A stretch of 64,000 bases of DNA from Epiperipatus broadwayi (GCA_028023455.1 JAQFVV010012394.1:28103010-28167009), one strand, 5' to 3'. Shown: positions 12,471 to 26,105, counted from the stretch's first letter. Numbers and translations are program-made. The notes: a model not told the origin generated them from the letters alone.

Positions 12471-13815
12471 GAAATATAATAAATAATTCAACCTTAATTA
12501 AGTGTTTAAGTCCGACCCAGATTATGTTTTAAAGTTACATTGGATGATCGCCGTTTGTAAATAAATAAAATAACCATGATTGTCGAACGTGTGTTTGCAA
12601 TCTGGTTTTAGGTGATATACCTAGTCGTGCCCCGGTTAAGCCATCTTATTTTGTAAAAAAAAATACGGACAGTGTAAAATGTCGTGGCCCAACATGTGTG
12701 ATTATTAGCCATAATTCAGAATATGAAAATATTTTTTAAATACATGAATATAAGCATTATGATATAACATGATGTTCACACAATGCAAGACACCACACAA
12801 AATAACTATGTTGACTTGGACATCATATTTTACAACACTTCACACTTTACATAAGTCAAGACTTGTGAACATCATTCTAGATTTATGAAAGTAAGGTTTA
12901 TATAAGTATATAACTGTCTATATAATCATTTATATATAATTTTAATACATAATAGAAATATCGTACACTTTCTAAAATACTTTGACTATTTTTTTCAACA
13001 ATATTATATAATAATTATTTTTCTTCATTTAGAATTATTTTTTTCTTAAGATAAATGTATTATTAATGTGATCTCTCTGCATACACATAAAATCCCTTAG
13101 AAACCCAAAAATTAGCTGTTTACCATTTGTAAATCCTAACAGTTAAATCAAATAAAAACTGATCCAACTTATAAGAAATTTGTTAGATAAGAAATATTAT
13201 TTATTAAATGTTATAATCTTGTCAATTTCACTTCACAGAAAGTAAACACAGTGAAAAAATTAGCAGGTAATATTTTATTACAAACAGATATTTCTTGTAT
13301 AAGCAAATCTGACATATATAAATCCATAATTATGTAAAAATATCTTACAGATGTAAAGCATATATCATACCTTTCAAAATTAAATAATAATTCAACTTAT
13401 TGGTATAAAAAAGAAAAAAACCCATTTATAGTCGTATAACAATTCAAATTAATGGCATGCAGAAATAAATTAATTTTACATTTTTGTCATTCCTTATAAA
13501 CAAAATAAATTTTATTAATTAGAAAAGAGCTGATTGAAGATTACCATGAGCAATAAACAAGTATTAATTCTTGAACATATTACTCGATAATCTAGTTACT
13601 CATATCTGGCCAAAGATGAACATTGTGAAAATGTTCAATTAGTTTGCAATGCTATGTTTGACGTAATATCAAAACTGGTTTTGAAACTATTGAGATGTCC
13701 GAAACATATATCTAACAGATTAGTTGTTTTTTTTAAAAAAATCCAACATGACTACTTAAAAGATAGTCAAATTTCTTTGAATGGTGTAAATTAAATTAAC
13801 ATTATTAAATATTGT

Positions 13816-13851
<36 letters not shown>

Positions 13852-13933
13852 ATTTCTTTATAAAGCAATGAAATACATTATAACAATAATATTAACAACA
13901 ACCAAAAAAAAACTGATTTTATATAAAACTTAC
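12471..13933 (-). other. Likely CRTC intron (or downstream) sequence
   Basis: No exon recognised. A small inverted repeat (ATGATGTTCACA / TGTGAACATCAT) lies at about 12770-12876, and a (TA)n(CA)n microsatellite at about 13815-13850. The stretch directly follows, in transcription order, the donor GTAAGT of the exon at 13934-14315. Confidence 0.5.
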
Positions 13934-14315
13934 TTGAGGCTGAGATTGTATATTGTGCCGTCGCTGGATTGGACTACCTTGAATAGGACTACCTCCAAGA
14001 GGTGATCCCTGAATGGTTACTGTCATATTTAGAGGATGGGGAGGGCCATTGTGCGTATGTCGTTGCTTCGGTTGATTGCTTGGACTAGATGGTGGTTGTT
14101 GATTTGTTTGCTGCTGTGTTTGCCTTAATAAAGTAGGTGTCATGGAATTGGGAGATAAATTTAATGTTGGGGATTGATTGTAAACCTGGTCTTCTACATC
14201 TAATGGTGTAGCCAGAGGACTTGGAAAATGAAGATTAGTCAAATCTGGTAAGGAGCCTGTATTATTTGCAATAGAAATATGAACACCAGACTCTTGTTCC
14301 GCTGATGGATAAATG
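13934..14315 (-). CDS. Crtc: CRTC/TORC, middle-domain exon (fifth visible exon)
   Basis: This 382-bp exon starts after TTCATTAATAG and ends before GTAAGT. Its first base completes an Asn codon left by the upstream exon, and 127 codons without a stop follow. The peptide opens with [14 protein letters not shown] and contains [19 protein letters not shown], the hallmark of the CRTC middle domain. A Gln/Pro/Ser-rich stretch ([16 protein letters not shown]) follows, and a short GSP repeat ([17 protein letters not shown]) closes it. CRTC proteins are CREB coactivators held in the cytoplasm by phosphorylation and 14-3-3 binding, and they move to the nucleus when calcineurin dephosphorylates them. 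The serines near SLPDL lie in a region known to be phosphorylated in mammalian paralogues. Polyglutamine-type low complexity is normal for the family. Confidence 0.93.
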
Positions 14316-17300
14316 CTATTAATGAAAATATAAATATAATTATTACAGTTCTCTCTAAATACATACATATATAAAGGTCTTAATAACCTACACATAAAAT
14401 TATCCAGTTGCACCACCTAGATTATAAAGTTCTTAATAGCTGACAAAAAATAGAACCACTTTTCATCTGCCGAAGAGATTTTAATTTAATAAAGAGTAAC
14501 TTGAACAATGGGAATAACAGAGGCGAATCTAAATTTGCAGAGATATTACTACTTTGCAAAAGAGATGGCACAGCTGGATAATTTTATATATAGATTATTG
14601 TGACATTTGCTAATATGACTTTAACTTAGTGTTAGATACATTTAGATTTCTTATACATATATATGTTAGCGTGTAAAAACAGTCATTATAAAATTCATGC
14701 ACTTTAAAGTTTTTAATCCAGTTCTAAATATTGAGATAATTGAATAAATTTTGTTATGAGGGTGGCAAGTTATCGTGAATTACTAACAATGTCAAACCAT
14801 CCAATCACAGTAACCTACTGCTTTTAAGCAAAAAAACATAAAACTGTATACACACACACAATTATCATACATTTAATTAATTTTTTTGTGTGTGATTTTC
14901 ATGTTTAAAGACCATAACATATTCTGCAAGTATGTTAGTGGAAACAAAATCTTAAAAAAAATACTGTAACAACAATATGCTAAATTTTGATGAGCAAGAT
15001 GAGAAAAGTTTAAAAAAAAAATTAGTAAGATAAAAAAAGACATAAAAGCTATAAAGTTTGATAAACAGACTTCTTTATAATGCATTTGAAAGATGTACTG
15101 CAGTGGCAACATTTAGAAATTTTTCTGCTGATTAGAAATACCAAATATAAGGATGAAATACAATTTGTGTTTCAAAATCTCATACTAAATTCCCCAAAAA
15201 AGAAAGATATTATAATAAGTAAATTATCAAATGGAGGCTTCTAGTTCAAATACAACAAATTGTCATATAAATTAAAAGATACAGGAAGTTCAATGCATGG
15301 ATTAAAATCCAATTTAGTATTGTGGTGCTCAAACATGAAGATTTTTTAAGTAACAATCATTTGATTATTTTTTTCTTATAGAATCATATCTTCTGCCTGT
15401 AATTCTTTCTATTCTAATTAAAATGCTTTTATACTAATTCAAAAATATACTGTAAGATTTAAAATGGCATCTTGGAAATTAATATTTAAATTTCAAGTTA
15501 GTTCATTGCTTTAAAGTAGTTACATATTTTGTTATTTTTATCTAGTTAAACAGACATCAACAAAAGCAATCATTAGCAAACAAATATGGCCATTCTAAGC
15601 TCCCATTCTCCCAAAAAACAGAGACAAATACAAAAAAATTAATAATACCCTAAAGATGAGTTTGACAATTTCTGTACAAACTGATTAAAAAACCACAGTC
15701 ATTATTATTCATCATTCTGTTTATATGATATTTTGTTATGCGGATTTTCAACTTCTGCAGCAAATTTTTCAATAACATGTCTAATTATAGTTTTTGATTG
15801 TATTTTATCCTCAACCTCATATTTCCAACAAAAACAATCAATATTGCACTTTAATTTAGAGTGTCTTTGAGATAATCCTTATGACGCAGATGGGGGCTAT
15901 CTCTCCCATGAAAACTCAAATGCAAATTCTTATAAAACACTTTTTTAAAAATTTTTTCATTTGTTTCTTCATGTCTCATGTCCAGTCTAGCAAAAATGTG
16001 ATTTTACAGCAATAAACTATCAATAACATCCAGAAAGTTGAACATATTGATTGATTTTATCATTATTATTTTATAATTTTATGAGGTAACTATATACGAA
16101 AATTTTTTAATGTCTTTTATATTATGTCAATAAGAGAGCCAAATTTTATTTTGATACAATAAATTTGATACAATATCAGCTCTTAATACAACTAATTTAA
16201 ATGCATACTTTTTCACTATGATGAAATATGTTATCTTTTAACTTGTTAAATACCATCAAAGTCAAAAGTTGTTGAAGATTTTTCATTCATCTGTGGCTGA
16301 TAAAAGACTTGGAATTTTTTCAACACTGAATGCTAAACTACATACTTTGTATGTTGCATTCAAAACATTAAGTCCTTTCAGCAGATTGACTTTTGAATTG
16401 ACAAAAATAGTATAATTGCCAACAACACTCTATAAATCCAGAGTTTAAGAAGATAAAGTTCTTGTTTTCACTTATTAATTAATTCATATTAAAAATTCCA
16501 CTATCAAATCTGTATTGCATTTTATAAACAATTCCAAAGACCAATGTCATATAAATAATATTGCCTTGGTAAATAACCAACTAATTTAAAACAGTCCTAG
16601 TTAATTTACTCAAATATTTTGAACAAATTATTAAAAGCAATATATAAATCACTCTTTTAGTCCAAAATTTTTATTGCATTTATCCAGCGACAAAAGTCAT
16701 AACTAGTACTTATGATTCTTTTTAAAACCATAATGACTCTTTAAGGTAATTATTCATTTATGATTGGAACAAACCTATTCAATCAAATTCTGGTATTCTG
16801 TAATAATGATTGTGATTTTGCCTATCTCCCAATTGAAACAGAATAAATATCATATAACTTCACGAAATTCCTATATTTTTTGAAACTAACATATTACCAT
16901 CATATTTTAAAACTTACGGAGGTATCTGATTACGATCTATTTCTGTGATTACAAAAAACTGTTTTGACTCAATCAAGAGGGATAAGTTGATCCAAATCGA
17001 AATAAGTAATTAGAATGGATATATCTTTATAAACATCATCTCAATTTTTGTATTTCAAAGGATGATTAATATATTCCCTTTATCTGTTCAAAATATTATC
17101 ATCATCATCATTATGTGAGTAGTGTCAACAAATTTAATAGAATTAAAAAGCAGATCTATCAAATAACGGAAGCACCCATCCAAGCTCTTTTATAAAAATA
17201 GCAGTGAATAATCAATTTATTTAAAGTAGCAGTAGAAAACCATTTAAATCCGCATACTTTTGCTAACAAACAACTAAAATCATTAATGTTTCATCCAATA

Positions 17301-17430
17301 AAATTTTTGCATTCTAAATTCTAAAAGTTTTAAAGTCATTCCTAGCACTTGTTGCCTGTTATAAAATCTTTTTTGCTTCTTAAAAAAAAGATAATCAAAG
17401 CAATGATTGGTCTAAAGAAGAAGGTAGAAG

Positions 17431-17570
17431 GGCTTTATAGCATAGTGTTTAGCATACTTGTTTGTCATGCGCACTATCTAGGATACAAATTTGATCTAGA
17501 TAAACTGCATTAATTTTTCAAGTCACATGCAGGTTTAGAAATTTTCTTTCAAATAGAAAGGTCATAACAA
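17431..17570 (+). repeat. tRNA-derived SINE
   Basis: The head resembles a tRNA gene: an A-box-like TAGCATAGTGTTTAGCATAC, a spacer with TGTCATGCGCACTATCTAGG, then a degraded B box GGATACAAATTTGATC. The body TTCAAGTCACATGCAGGTTT, then TTTTCTTTCAAATAGAAAGG matches the SINE at 17990-18128. It is not a functional tRNA, because the acceptor and anticodon arms do not fold convincingly. Confidence 0.65.
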
Positions 17571-17989
17571 ATGAAAAATAAAAACAGGTACATCATTTAA
17601 TGCCAAAATGAAAACTCTCATTAAAAAAAATATTCAAATGGCTTTATTGCTCAAGAGTTCGTAAGAAGTTGAATATTTTACCATTATGGTTATTGCACAT
17701 GGCAAAACTATACTAAAACTCCAAATTTCTCTAGTAGTCATTCTTATAACTATGTTGTTATACTAATGACAAAGACTTATACTACTAAAGATGTTTTTAT
17801 TACCTTTGCCTGATAATCTAAACAGAATGCTAAAGTAAATATAATTATGGGCTCAGGATATATTAGAAGTATTACATCTCTGCCATCAGCAATGAAAATT
17901 GCATCATACTACAATCATATTAACCTGGAAATGTTACCTTCTAATTAAGAATAATTAGATACTCATTACCTATCACTATTAGATGGCTA

Positions 17990-18128
17990 CTGACCCATCT
18001 AACTGAAAGAAAAATCCTAAGCCTGTTTGTGACTGAAAATATTTCAAGGTTCACCTAGCCCTAAATTTGAACTTAAGTCCATGAATATGACAGACAGATA
18101 CATTAAACACTATACCCTTTCTAAGGTG
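17990..18128 (-). repeat. tRNA-derived SINE, same family, opposite strand
   Basis: Read on the minus strand: A-box-like GGGTATAGTGTTTAATGTAT, then CTGTCTGTCATATTCATGGA, then B-box-like AAGTTCAAATTTAGGG. The body CAGTCACAAACAGGCTTAGG, then TTTTTCTTTCAGTTAGATGG aligns with the copy at 17431-17570. Its head is better preserved than that of the other copy. Confidence 0.7.
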
Positions 18129-18846
18129 CTAAGAATAATTGAAAATTAAATAAAACTACTTTATAAACAGTATATTTAAAATTATTGTAAATAATTTTTA
18201 TATAGCATAACTACTTGATTTTGCAGTAATATCAAAGGAAATTGCAATCTATAAAAAATTATTAAATTACTTACATTTTAAAAGAATCAATATTATGCCA
18301 ACATATTTTTATATCTCAATAGTTTTGTTTCAAAAAAAAAAAAAAAAAATCATCTTTTAGTTTTTATGTATTATTATGATATATTTTGAACTTGGACATT
18401 TTGTAGCTTACAATGAGGATTTTTTAATTAGTGGTTCTAACTTTATGTGACATGTCTAGATAAATAGACAAAACAATGACCAGATGACAATTCTCAATAA
18501 CAGTAGTTAGTAACTTCTTATACGTCTTAGACATTTCAAATTTAGAACTACATGCTAAAATATTAAAACTGATAGCTTTAGATTGTTTAAAGTAATGATT
18601 TATAAAAAATATGCTTAACAGTGTCTTTTCTTCGAGAGCATTTCAGTTTGAATACAAAAATAGACTGCAATAAATGGTAAAATATCTTAAGCATACACTT
18701 TAAAGTCAATTGCCATTTTTTATGTTACTTACGGTCTTCATTTCTAATTTTATTTCTACCGCAATTGACATAATTTCCATAAGTTTTGAATTAGGCCAAC
18801 AAACATCACATGACCACCTCCTCTTATGCTTGTGTATAACTGTTGT

Positions 18847-19042
18847 TAAAACAGGCAAAACTCACTATATATATTGTCACACACAGCAGCTAGAGTAATC
18901 AATGGATGCCAGAAACTAGTCGGGGGGATATTGGATGAGTAGGTACTAGATGGGGATTTTATGCACATATCTTCTGGCATCCATTGATTACTCTAGCTTG
19001 CTATGTGTGGCAAATATATATAGTGAGTTTTGCCTGTTTTAA
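18847..19042. repeat. Foldback MITE, family with CATCCATTGATTACT core
   Basis: The left arm (18847-18916) contains AAAACAGGCAAAACTCACTA and TAGAGTAATCAATGGATGCC. The right arm (about 18971-19042) contains GGCATCCATTGATTACTCTA and TAGTGAGTTTTGCCTGTTTT, its reverse complement. The loop is about 55 bp and includes GATGAGTAGGTACTAGATGG. Single-arm relatives lie at 22025-22090, 29690-29775 and 41245-41410. Confidence 0.8.
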
Positions 19043-19501
19043 GTTTTGAATTCATAATTGCAGTTCTTTAATTTATCACCTTTCTCAATATAAACGAATT
19101 TAATGAAAATAAATGACTATCTATGCTTATCATGGCTGTGCATAGTCATAGTTTCTCTACTTTCTATTTTTTGAAATCAAGCGTTTCTACATTTTGCTTT
19201 CACTGTAACTAAAAGTAGATTCCTCACAACCCTTTACTGCTCCAACTGAATCTATTTTCGCCAGAATATTTTATAATTTTATAAGGACAACGCAATAAAG
19301 AATGTCCCTTTGACATTCTTTGGTTTTATAAACAAATTTGTGTTGTGTAATTTATAGCTATAACTGAATATGATTTCAACCTTCATTGATTTTCAACAAA
19401 AATTTTTCAGATTACTTAATATAATTTGATTAATCACTCATTTCAATTACCTGTAACATTTTACTGGTACAGTAATATCAATTCATGTTTCCACACTTCC
19501 G

Positions 19502-19755
19502 AAAATGATCCAAATGATTATTAAAAAGTATTCGACTTACTATTTTTTTTTAGTTTATTTTTTTTTTCATTTTTACTTGATTTTTAATATATCAATCATA
19601 ATCTGTCCCATAGATATACTTCAATATAAAAATGATCCAAACGATTATTAAAAAGTATTCGACTTGCTATTTTTTTTGTTTGGTTTTTTTTTTCATTTTT
19701 ACTTGATTTTTAATATATCAATCATAATCTGTCCCATAGATATACTTCAATATAA
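19502..19755. repeat. Tandem duplication, 127-bp unit
   Basis: AAAATGATCCAAA.GATTATT through CCCATAGATATACTTCAATA occurs at 19502-19628 and again at 19629-19755. Differences are confined to a few bases and the T/G run in the middle, so the duplication is recent. Confidence 0.9.
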
Positions 19756-20584
19756 TCACCAGAAACTAAAATTTTCACTGATTTTAGAAGCAATATTATC
19801 ATTTGAATACTATGCAATACATATCATTCTTAATTACTATTAGATGCTATCAATTCAACGTTACTCTTGGGTATTGTATAAATAGTATTATTTCCGAATA
19901 ATTGATCTATCTGTTTTCTTTTCAGGTTGTTCAAAAGCAAGTTTATTATTACAATGTTGAATTCTATTATTTTACTGCTGGTCGTTATCCTCTTCTTTCA
20001 TTATCAATCCTTCCACGCATCACATAATTCTGCAATGAATTTCATCAACTCACAATATGACTAAAATACAATTTCAACTTAAACCATTTGTGCATTAAGA
20101 AAATGTTCATATTTAATCTGATTAAGTATCCACCCACTGTCCATGGAATTCTCAACTCTTCATCAGTATCTCAGATCACAAGTAGTTAATAATATTCCTA
20201 TTAGTTTTAGGGTGTAATTTTCACATCTGTACAGAGTCACAGAAAACACTCTAGTGTTAACCATTATGATCTATACTTTTAAAAATTCATCTTTAATATA
20301 AACAATTTGTTTTGTATGTTTAATTTTTTTAAGTTGGAGTATTTATATATATTGTGAATACTACAGATCTGAAAAAGACTTGGATGGTGGAAACAGAGCT
20401 ATTTTTGGAAGTTTAGAATAATAAAATATTGAATTTGCACTGTTTCAGCACATAAAAATTAATTTTTGATTAATATTATTTAAAAATAGTACAATCACAA
20501 TGCATAGAATGTGTTCTGCCAGTAAAGAAAAAATTAAAAACTGTTTTAGATAAATATAAAAAATTATATAAATAGAACACATAC

Positions 20585-20640
20585 TTTATACCCGGAACTT
20601 CACAGGACTTTGGCCTTGATTGTTGCGGTAATTGAGAAAT
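20585..20640 (-). CDS. Crtc: CRTC/TORC, exon with RPKSCEVPGI (fourth visible exon)
   Basis: This 56-bp exon lies between a pyrimidine-rich acceptor ending in GCAG and the donor GTATGT. It encodes ISQLPQQSRPKSCEVPGI plus two bases (AA), which join the first base of the next exon to give Asn. The spliced peptide reads VPGINIYPS. RPKSCEVPGIN(I) is one of the most conserved stretches of CRTC proteins; it holds a serine targeted by kinases in the mammalian paralogues (family knowledge). The exon starts in phase 0, matching the phase-0 end of the upstream exon at 28703-28767. Confidence 0.93.
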
Positions 20641-22024
20641 CTGCAAAAAAAAAAAAAAAATTAAATACATTAATACAAAAAAACAAAAACAAAAACATAA
20701 AATATATTGAATATATATATGTAAATTAATTAGTAAATGGGATCTCCAGTATATAAATACAATTACATCCATAGCTAAGATGTATTGATGTGCAACAACC
20801 AATAAGATCAGATCTACAGGCTGAATGAAAACAAAAGCAAATCTGTCCAAGCTACGACTAATCAAAAGGATGCCCTTATTGTTTGCTGCATATCAATACA
20901 CTTTGCCTGTGAATTTAACTTTATTTATATAATAGAGATTCCATTTACTAATTAATTTATATCTATATTAACCATTAAAAGTATTAAATTTAAAAATATA
21001 CTTATATATTTTATAAATAAGTAAACCAAAGTACAGCAATTCAAATAAAAAAAGTAAAAAAAAATCCATAAATTTATAAATTTCCATAAATAATATGAAA
21101 AAAAAAACCTAACAAATTCAGCAAAAAAACCCAATAGATTCAGCATGTATATCCTTTACTTATTTTTGATCATTCTAATTCTAATACAAATATTTAAAAA
21201 GAAAGTAATTGACTTTTACATTCAATTAAGAGAGAAAGTAACTACAACAAAGATTCTTATTATTTTGGGAGTTATATTAAAATAACAATTTTGAATTATA
21301 AAACAAATCGATAACAAATATATCTTAGTATATTGTGTTAAAACACAGAAACTGACTTTGTAACAAAAAAAGAACCTCTACATTCAATATCAATAAAAGA
21401 TACTGGATGTAAATAAAAATCTAAAAGAAGGAGAAGTTATGGATATTTTATGATTATTTATCAGTTGTCATCAATTTTGATGTTTATATAAATAGTATTC
21501 AACAACAGAATAGATACATCTCATTACTGGGATATATTTTTTATCATCAACCTTTCCAAGCAAATTATGATCAAACCCAAAATTAATTTCAATCTGATTG
21601 CTTTTGCTACAGGTTAGAGTTTAGTTCTGATTCTAGCAAGAATCTGGCCCAAAGGTTTTCTTTATAGTTCACAGAATTCTCAAAAATATTATTCAATACA
21701 TAATTCATAGGCTCAATATTTTATTTCTTCGTAGACCATATTGCCAAAATACTGCTTCAACATATAATTCATAAGGAATTAACATTTTTTTTCCAGTGTT
21801 TAGCTTTTATATCAATAGAAGCTGATATGATTCTGATCTTTATTTTTAAAGATATATCCTACCATCTAAAAATTCTTTTCAAAACTATTTTTAGTGAAAT
21901 TTTGTAATAAATGTAAAGACTTTGGAACTTTTGTTGCTGATGAGTGATCAAGGATATAAAAATTGGAAAGACTTACTGCACTGTTATCATTTTTTTTAAA
22001 ATCAATAACAGTTCTTGTTATTCC

Positions 22025-22090
22025 ATTCTTAGTTTTGCCTTTGTTTACAACAAATTATGTGCTAGTATAGAGATGGTGATCATGTGATGT
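22025..22090. repeat. Fragment of the CATCCATTGATTACT-core MITE family
   Basis: AGTTTTGCCTTTGTTTACAA, then CAAATTATGTGCTAGTATAG, then GTGATCATGTGATG matches the outer portion of the copy at 41345-41405 (AGTTTTGCTTTGCTTTGTTT, TGTGCTAGTATTGGAGATGT, GATCATGTGAT). The core is missing. Confidence 0.6.
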
Positions 22091-25000
22091 TTGATGGTTC
22101 AATATTAATTTAAATGTATTCTCCATTTTCAATTACAAGTATGGTGTCAATATATTTAAAGCCACTGATGTTTTTGTAATCAATTCTGAAAGCTTATTTA
22201 TTTTAGTCTGACAGGCATCCATTGTTACATATTTAATATATTAACGATGCATTCCTTCCAATAGTTCTGACAACTTGTTTCTCTATAATTCATTTTAATT
22301 GCAACTTGTTGTCTCATTTAGAAATTGCTCATGGGAAAAGTAAAATATTTTGATAATTTTTTTTCTCCAAAAACATTCCTTAATTTAGCATGAACAAGTG
22401 AATCAGAAGACTCATATTCAATAAAACATACAGATTATTTTTATATTCCTTGATCTTATTTACTAATTATTTAGTGAACATTAACAATGTCTCTTGTTCG
22501 CTAACAGTTCTTATCTAGCCATTATGAGATGCTAAATGGTGCTGAAAGTTTATTTGCATATAGTTTATATGATATTATATTACAGTTTACATATTCTGCC
22601 CATATTCTTTTCATTAGTATAAAAGTTTATATTAATTTCTTTTATCAGCAAATTAATTGGCAGTGTCCTCTACTGATAAAATCTTACCTATTTTCAGGTG
22701 TCAAACAATTCAGTTTTGAAGCTTAAGTTTCTGAATTAAACTGTTTCAATGAGATAATATGCAACATTCATCTTAAGGAAGGGGAGGTTGTTTTCTTAAA
22801 AAATATTTCTCAACATGACTAAAGTTAAGATAAGTCAGCAACTTAATGACTTATTGATAGATAAATTAAATATATAAATGTTAGGACATTTAACCCAGAA
22901 AAGGTAGACACATGTTTATAAATTTTACTATATTATTCATGCTAAACATGCTTTCAATACATTGAAAATCATAATCACAATTCTTTTAATTTTATTATGG
23001 ATTGTTTTTATGTGTACTTGCTAGCTTTTTTTAAAATATTTATTTAAAAAAGATAATAAATCTAATGACAGATAAGTTTCAAATTAAGATTACATTTTTT
23101 TTTAAATTCACTTTTACATGATTACATAAAAGAATTCCAATACTATCCTATCTGAATTTCTAGACATTAATTGATTGAATTTTCTAAACTCAACAGCATA
23201 TAAACAAAGATAAGAAAACCTGAATCTAAGATGGGCTAATTAGATCCTATTTTCTTAAATGCTTCTCATGTTCTGATAAGTCACGAGAGCCTCAAACTTT
23301 TCATTTCTTATGTCAAAGCCAGAACTTTTACTCCCACTTTAGATAATTTCTATCTGAAATCTTTATCTCTCCCTGCTAATCTCTAATAAAATTTGTACTT
23401 CCTCCATTATTTTTTTATATCCTACAGCAATCTTTTTGATGATATGAATTTAAATTCTATAATTAATATTTCCATTTATAAAAAGGATCAAATACAAAAA
23501 ATAATTGTGGATTGCTTTTTCCATATTTAAAACCGTCAGCTTGTTAATGGTGAGTAAATGAATAAGCGCACATGAGCATAACACTAATAGGTGCAGCAAA
23601 TAATCAGCAGTCATCCTTTGTGACTGGGTTTACAGGAGGTCTATTGTAATCTTATTCGAGTGAAGTTATTTATTAGTAGAATAGATTAAGCATTGCATAT
23701 TTCCTCTTGTTCATACACACAATCACATAGTCCTTGCAAACCAAGTAATTAGATATGGATTATTGGTAATGATGTATATGAACATTTATGTAATTGACAT
23801 TGAATAACTTAGCTAGCACTAAAATAATGAATGTCACCATTAAAGTTCATATACTATTTATATGCTTTATGATGATTACTGTTCACTGATAGTCAATATC
23901 CTTATGGTACTAGATGATCCCTGAACACTGATGATGACTATCATTGATATAATGATCCCAGAACTTTTTATATATGATTAGCTTTATAATTACTTTAGTG
24001 TTTATGTATATGAATGCAGCAAGAAGTATTCATAATTACTTTTATAATATTAAGCCTAATTATTCGCATGACTTGATGATGACGTGCCTAAGATTTTATA
24101 ATAAGCCGCTTTTAAATCCAGTCATGTCATGTGTTCTTATTCATTTATTGTTTATTATTTCTACCCCACATTAAGTTTCCCATATAGTTACACTACATAT
24201 ATGCCTTTCATTTATATATAAAATTCTTGATTTAACTTCTTATATAACATTATTACCATGAAAATCTTCTTGATTGATCATTTAAGGTTTGACTTTGATG
24301 TTCACCACAAAATATAATTACCATATCTTTAAACAGTTCAAATATTTTGCAATACCATAGTCATGCTCCATATGCAAAAAGCCATGTATATGAGTAAATG
24401 AACTTTTCTATTTAATGTCAAAAAGTACAATGTAAAGGAATAATCAAATGAACTGGACTTAAACATAAATGGTTTGTAATATTTTTTGAATAAAACATAA
24501 GATATATGGCAGTCCCAATGCTCACTGATTGTAATATTTCTAAAACCCTAATCAACAATCTCTTTTGGATTACTTAATGAAACTCATAACTTTTGAGGTG
24601 AAGCACTGCCGGTAAAATATAGAAGTAAAAATAGTTTCATTGATTATTGCATAAAAGAAACTCCAAACAGAAAAATAGCAGGGAAAAAATCCGATTAAAG
24701 ATCTTTAAAATTATGCCTTAATTAATCAGTTTATTTTTCTTGGAAATTATAAAATATAACTTGTTTTTTTTTCTTTTCAAATGTATAATACTTAAAAAAA
24801 AACCATATACTTTAGAAGAAATAATATTTACCCCTGAGAAACTATTTTTAATAGAAATGGTCAAAAGATTTTATTTCAAATATCTTAATGGCCAAGATCA
24901 TTACTAATAAAAATGGCAGCAGATATTTAATGCAGGCTCTGTTAATAAGATTGGAATAATATCTACTTCTTGAATTGAAGAAATATATTTTAAAGAATGA

Positions 25001-25721
25001 CTAAGAAAAGTTTTGGAAATGCCATTTTCTAAATACCTATAACAGTGAGTATAATGAACAGAAAGGTAAAATTGGAAAAAAAAAACCCAATTGATTGTGC
25101 AGTGAATAAATATCTAACTTATGTCAAAACCTATTACTTATACTTTTATTTATTTGCAGTGAATTTCATTCCTACTCTTATGCATAGAACCCATGTTTAA
25201 AATCAAACATTACATGGGATTAATATTCTGCTAAAAATATATATCCCACTACCAAAATAAAAATATTGACATAATATTGGCTAGTATATTTAAAAAATAA
25301 TTTAATAAAAGAAAATGAATAACCTATGCAAAAAAAAAAAAAAATAGCAATAATTAATTAATTATCCACCATTTTAATTTTAAATTCACTGACAAGAGTT
25401 GCTGCATAATCAAAAGCAAAAATCAATTTTCTTGCTTAATAAAGACGTTTTATAGTGTTTTTCCAACCATAAAATTTATTAAAATATATTTATTCTAGAT
25501 CTTAATTACTATTAATCATTGAGATATTAAGATGTATAAAATAATTAACAATCCTTGGGAAATATTCATTACAGGGCAATTATTAAATTTTTATAGTTTT
25601 ATCTCATTCTGTTCTCAAATTTATATTGATTTGTATTTTGATTTTGAATATATTAAAAAAACATCGATTATTATCCTTCAAATTATTTAATTTTTGTTTT
25701 TCCAAAAACATTTCAGAATAT

Positions 25722-25749
25722 CTGAAGAAGGCTGCTAGCCAGTCGAAAC
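25722..25749 (+). other. Hammerhead-like motif next to a foldback
   Basis: CTGAAGA fits the first hammerhead core strand (CUGANGA). It is followed by a short hairpin GGCT..AGCC, four unpaired bases and CGAAAC. Stem II is imperfect, so this is a resemblance and not a call of an active ribozyme. It sits about 10 bp outside the left end of the foldback at 25759. Confidence 0.3.
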
Positions 25750-25758
25750 TATAATACA

Positions 25759-26105
25759 TTAAAAAATAAGAGAGATAAAAATTTTTTTTAATATAAAATG
25801 CTTTTATTGACTGAGCACTAAAAAGAAATTAAATAATTGTTTCTTAACCACAATTGGATTTTTTAGATTTACTTTGAAATAAAAGCATGATGGGGGGGGG
25901 GGGGCAAAAATTAATTAAGCCAATCCCTTGTTATAAAACATAGGGATTGACTTAATTAATTTCTGGACCTCCCCCCCCATATTTTATTTAAGTTAAATCT
26001 AATAATTCCAATTGTGGTTTAAGAAACAATTATTTAATTTCTTTTTAGTGCATAATTAATAAAAGCATTTAATATATAAAAAAAATTATCTCTATTATTT
26101 TTAAG
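25759..26105. repeat. Large foldback MITE with a G13 run facing a C8 run
   Basis: Arms of about 150 bp pair across a centre near 25935. The left arm has TAAGAGAGATAAAAATTTTT, GACTGAGCACTAAAAAGAAA, then TTGTTTCTTAACCACAATTG. The right arm has CAATTGTGGTTTAAGAAACA, TTTCTTTTTAGTGCATAATT and AAAAATTATCTCTATTATTT. The G run at 25892-25904 lies opposite the C run at 25971-25978. The centre AATTAATTAAGCCAATCCCT / AGGGATTGACTTAATTAATT also pairs. A smaller relative is at 52839-52909. Confidence 0.85.

Larger units (their letters stand above)
14316..20584 (-). other. CRTC intron of 6.3 kb
   Basis: The acceptor for the downstream exon is at its low-coordinate end and the donor GTATGT at 20584-20579. 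It holds two oppositely oriented tRNA-derived SINEs (17431-17570, 17990-18128), a foldback MITE (18847-19042) and a 127-bp tandem duplication (19502-19755). The remainder is AT-rich with no gene seen. Homopurine and homopyrimidine runs, including an A17 run near 18334, are common. Confidence 0.8.

Noticed and set aside
20476-21146. Phe/Tyr/Leu-rich minus-strand ORFs
   Set aside because: Hydrophobic composition comes from A/T-rich DNA. Only 20585-20640 within them is a supported exon.
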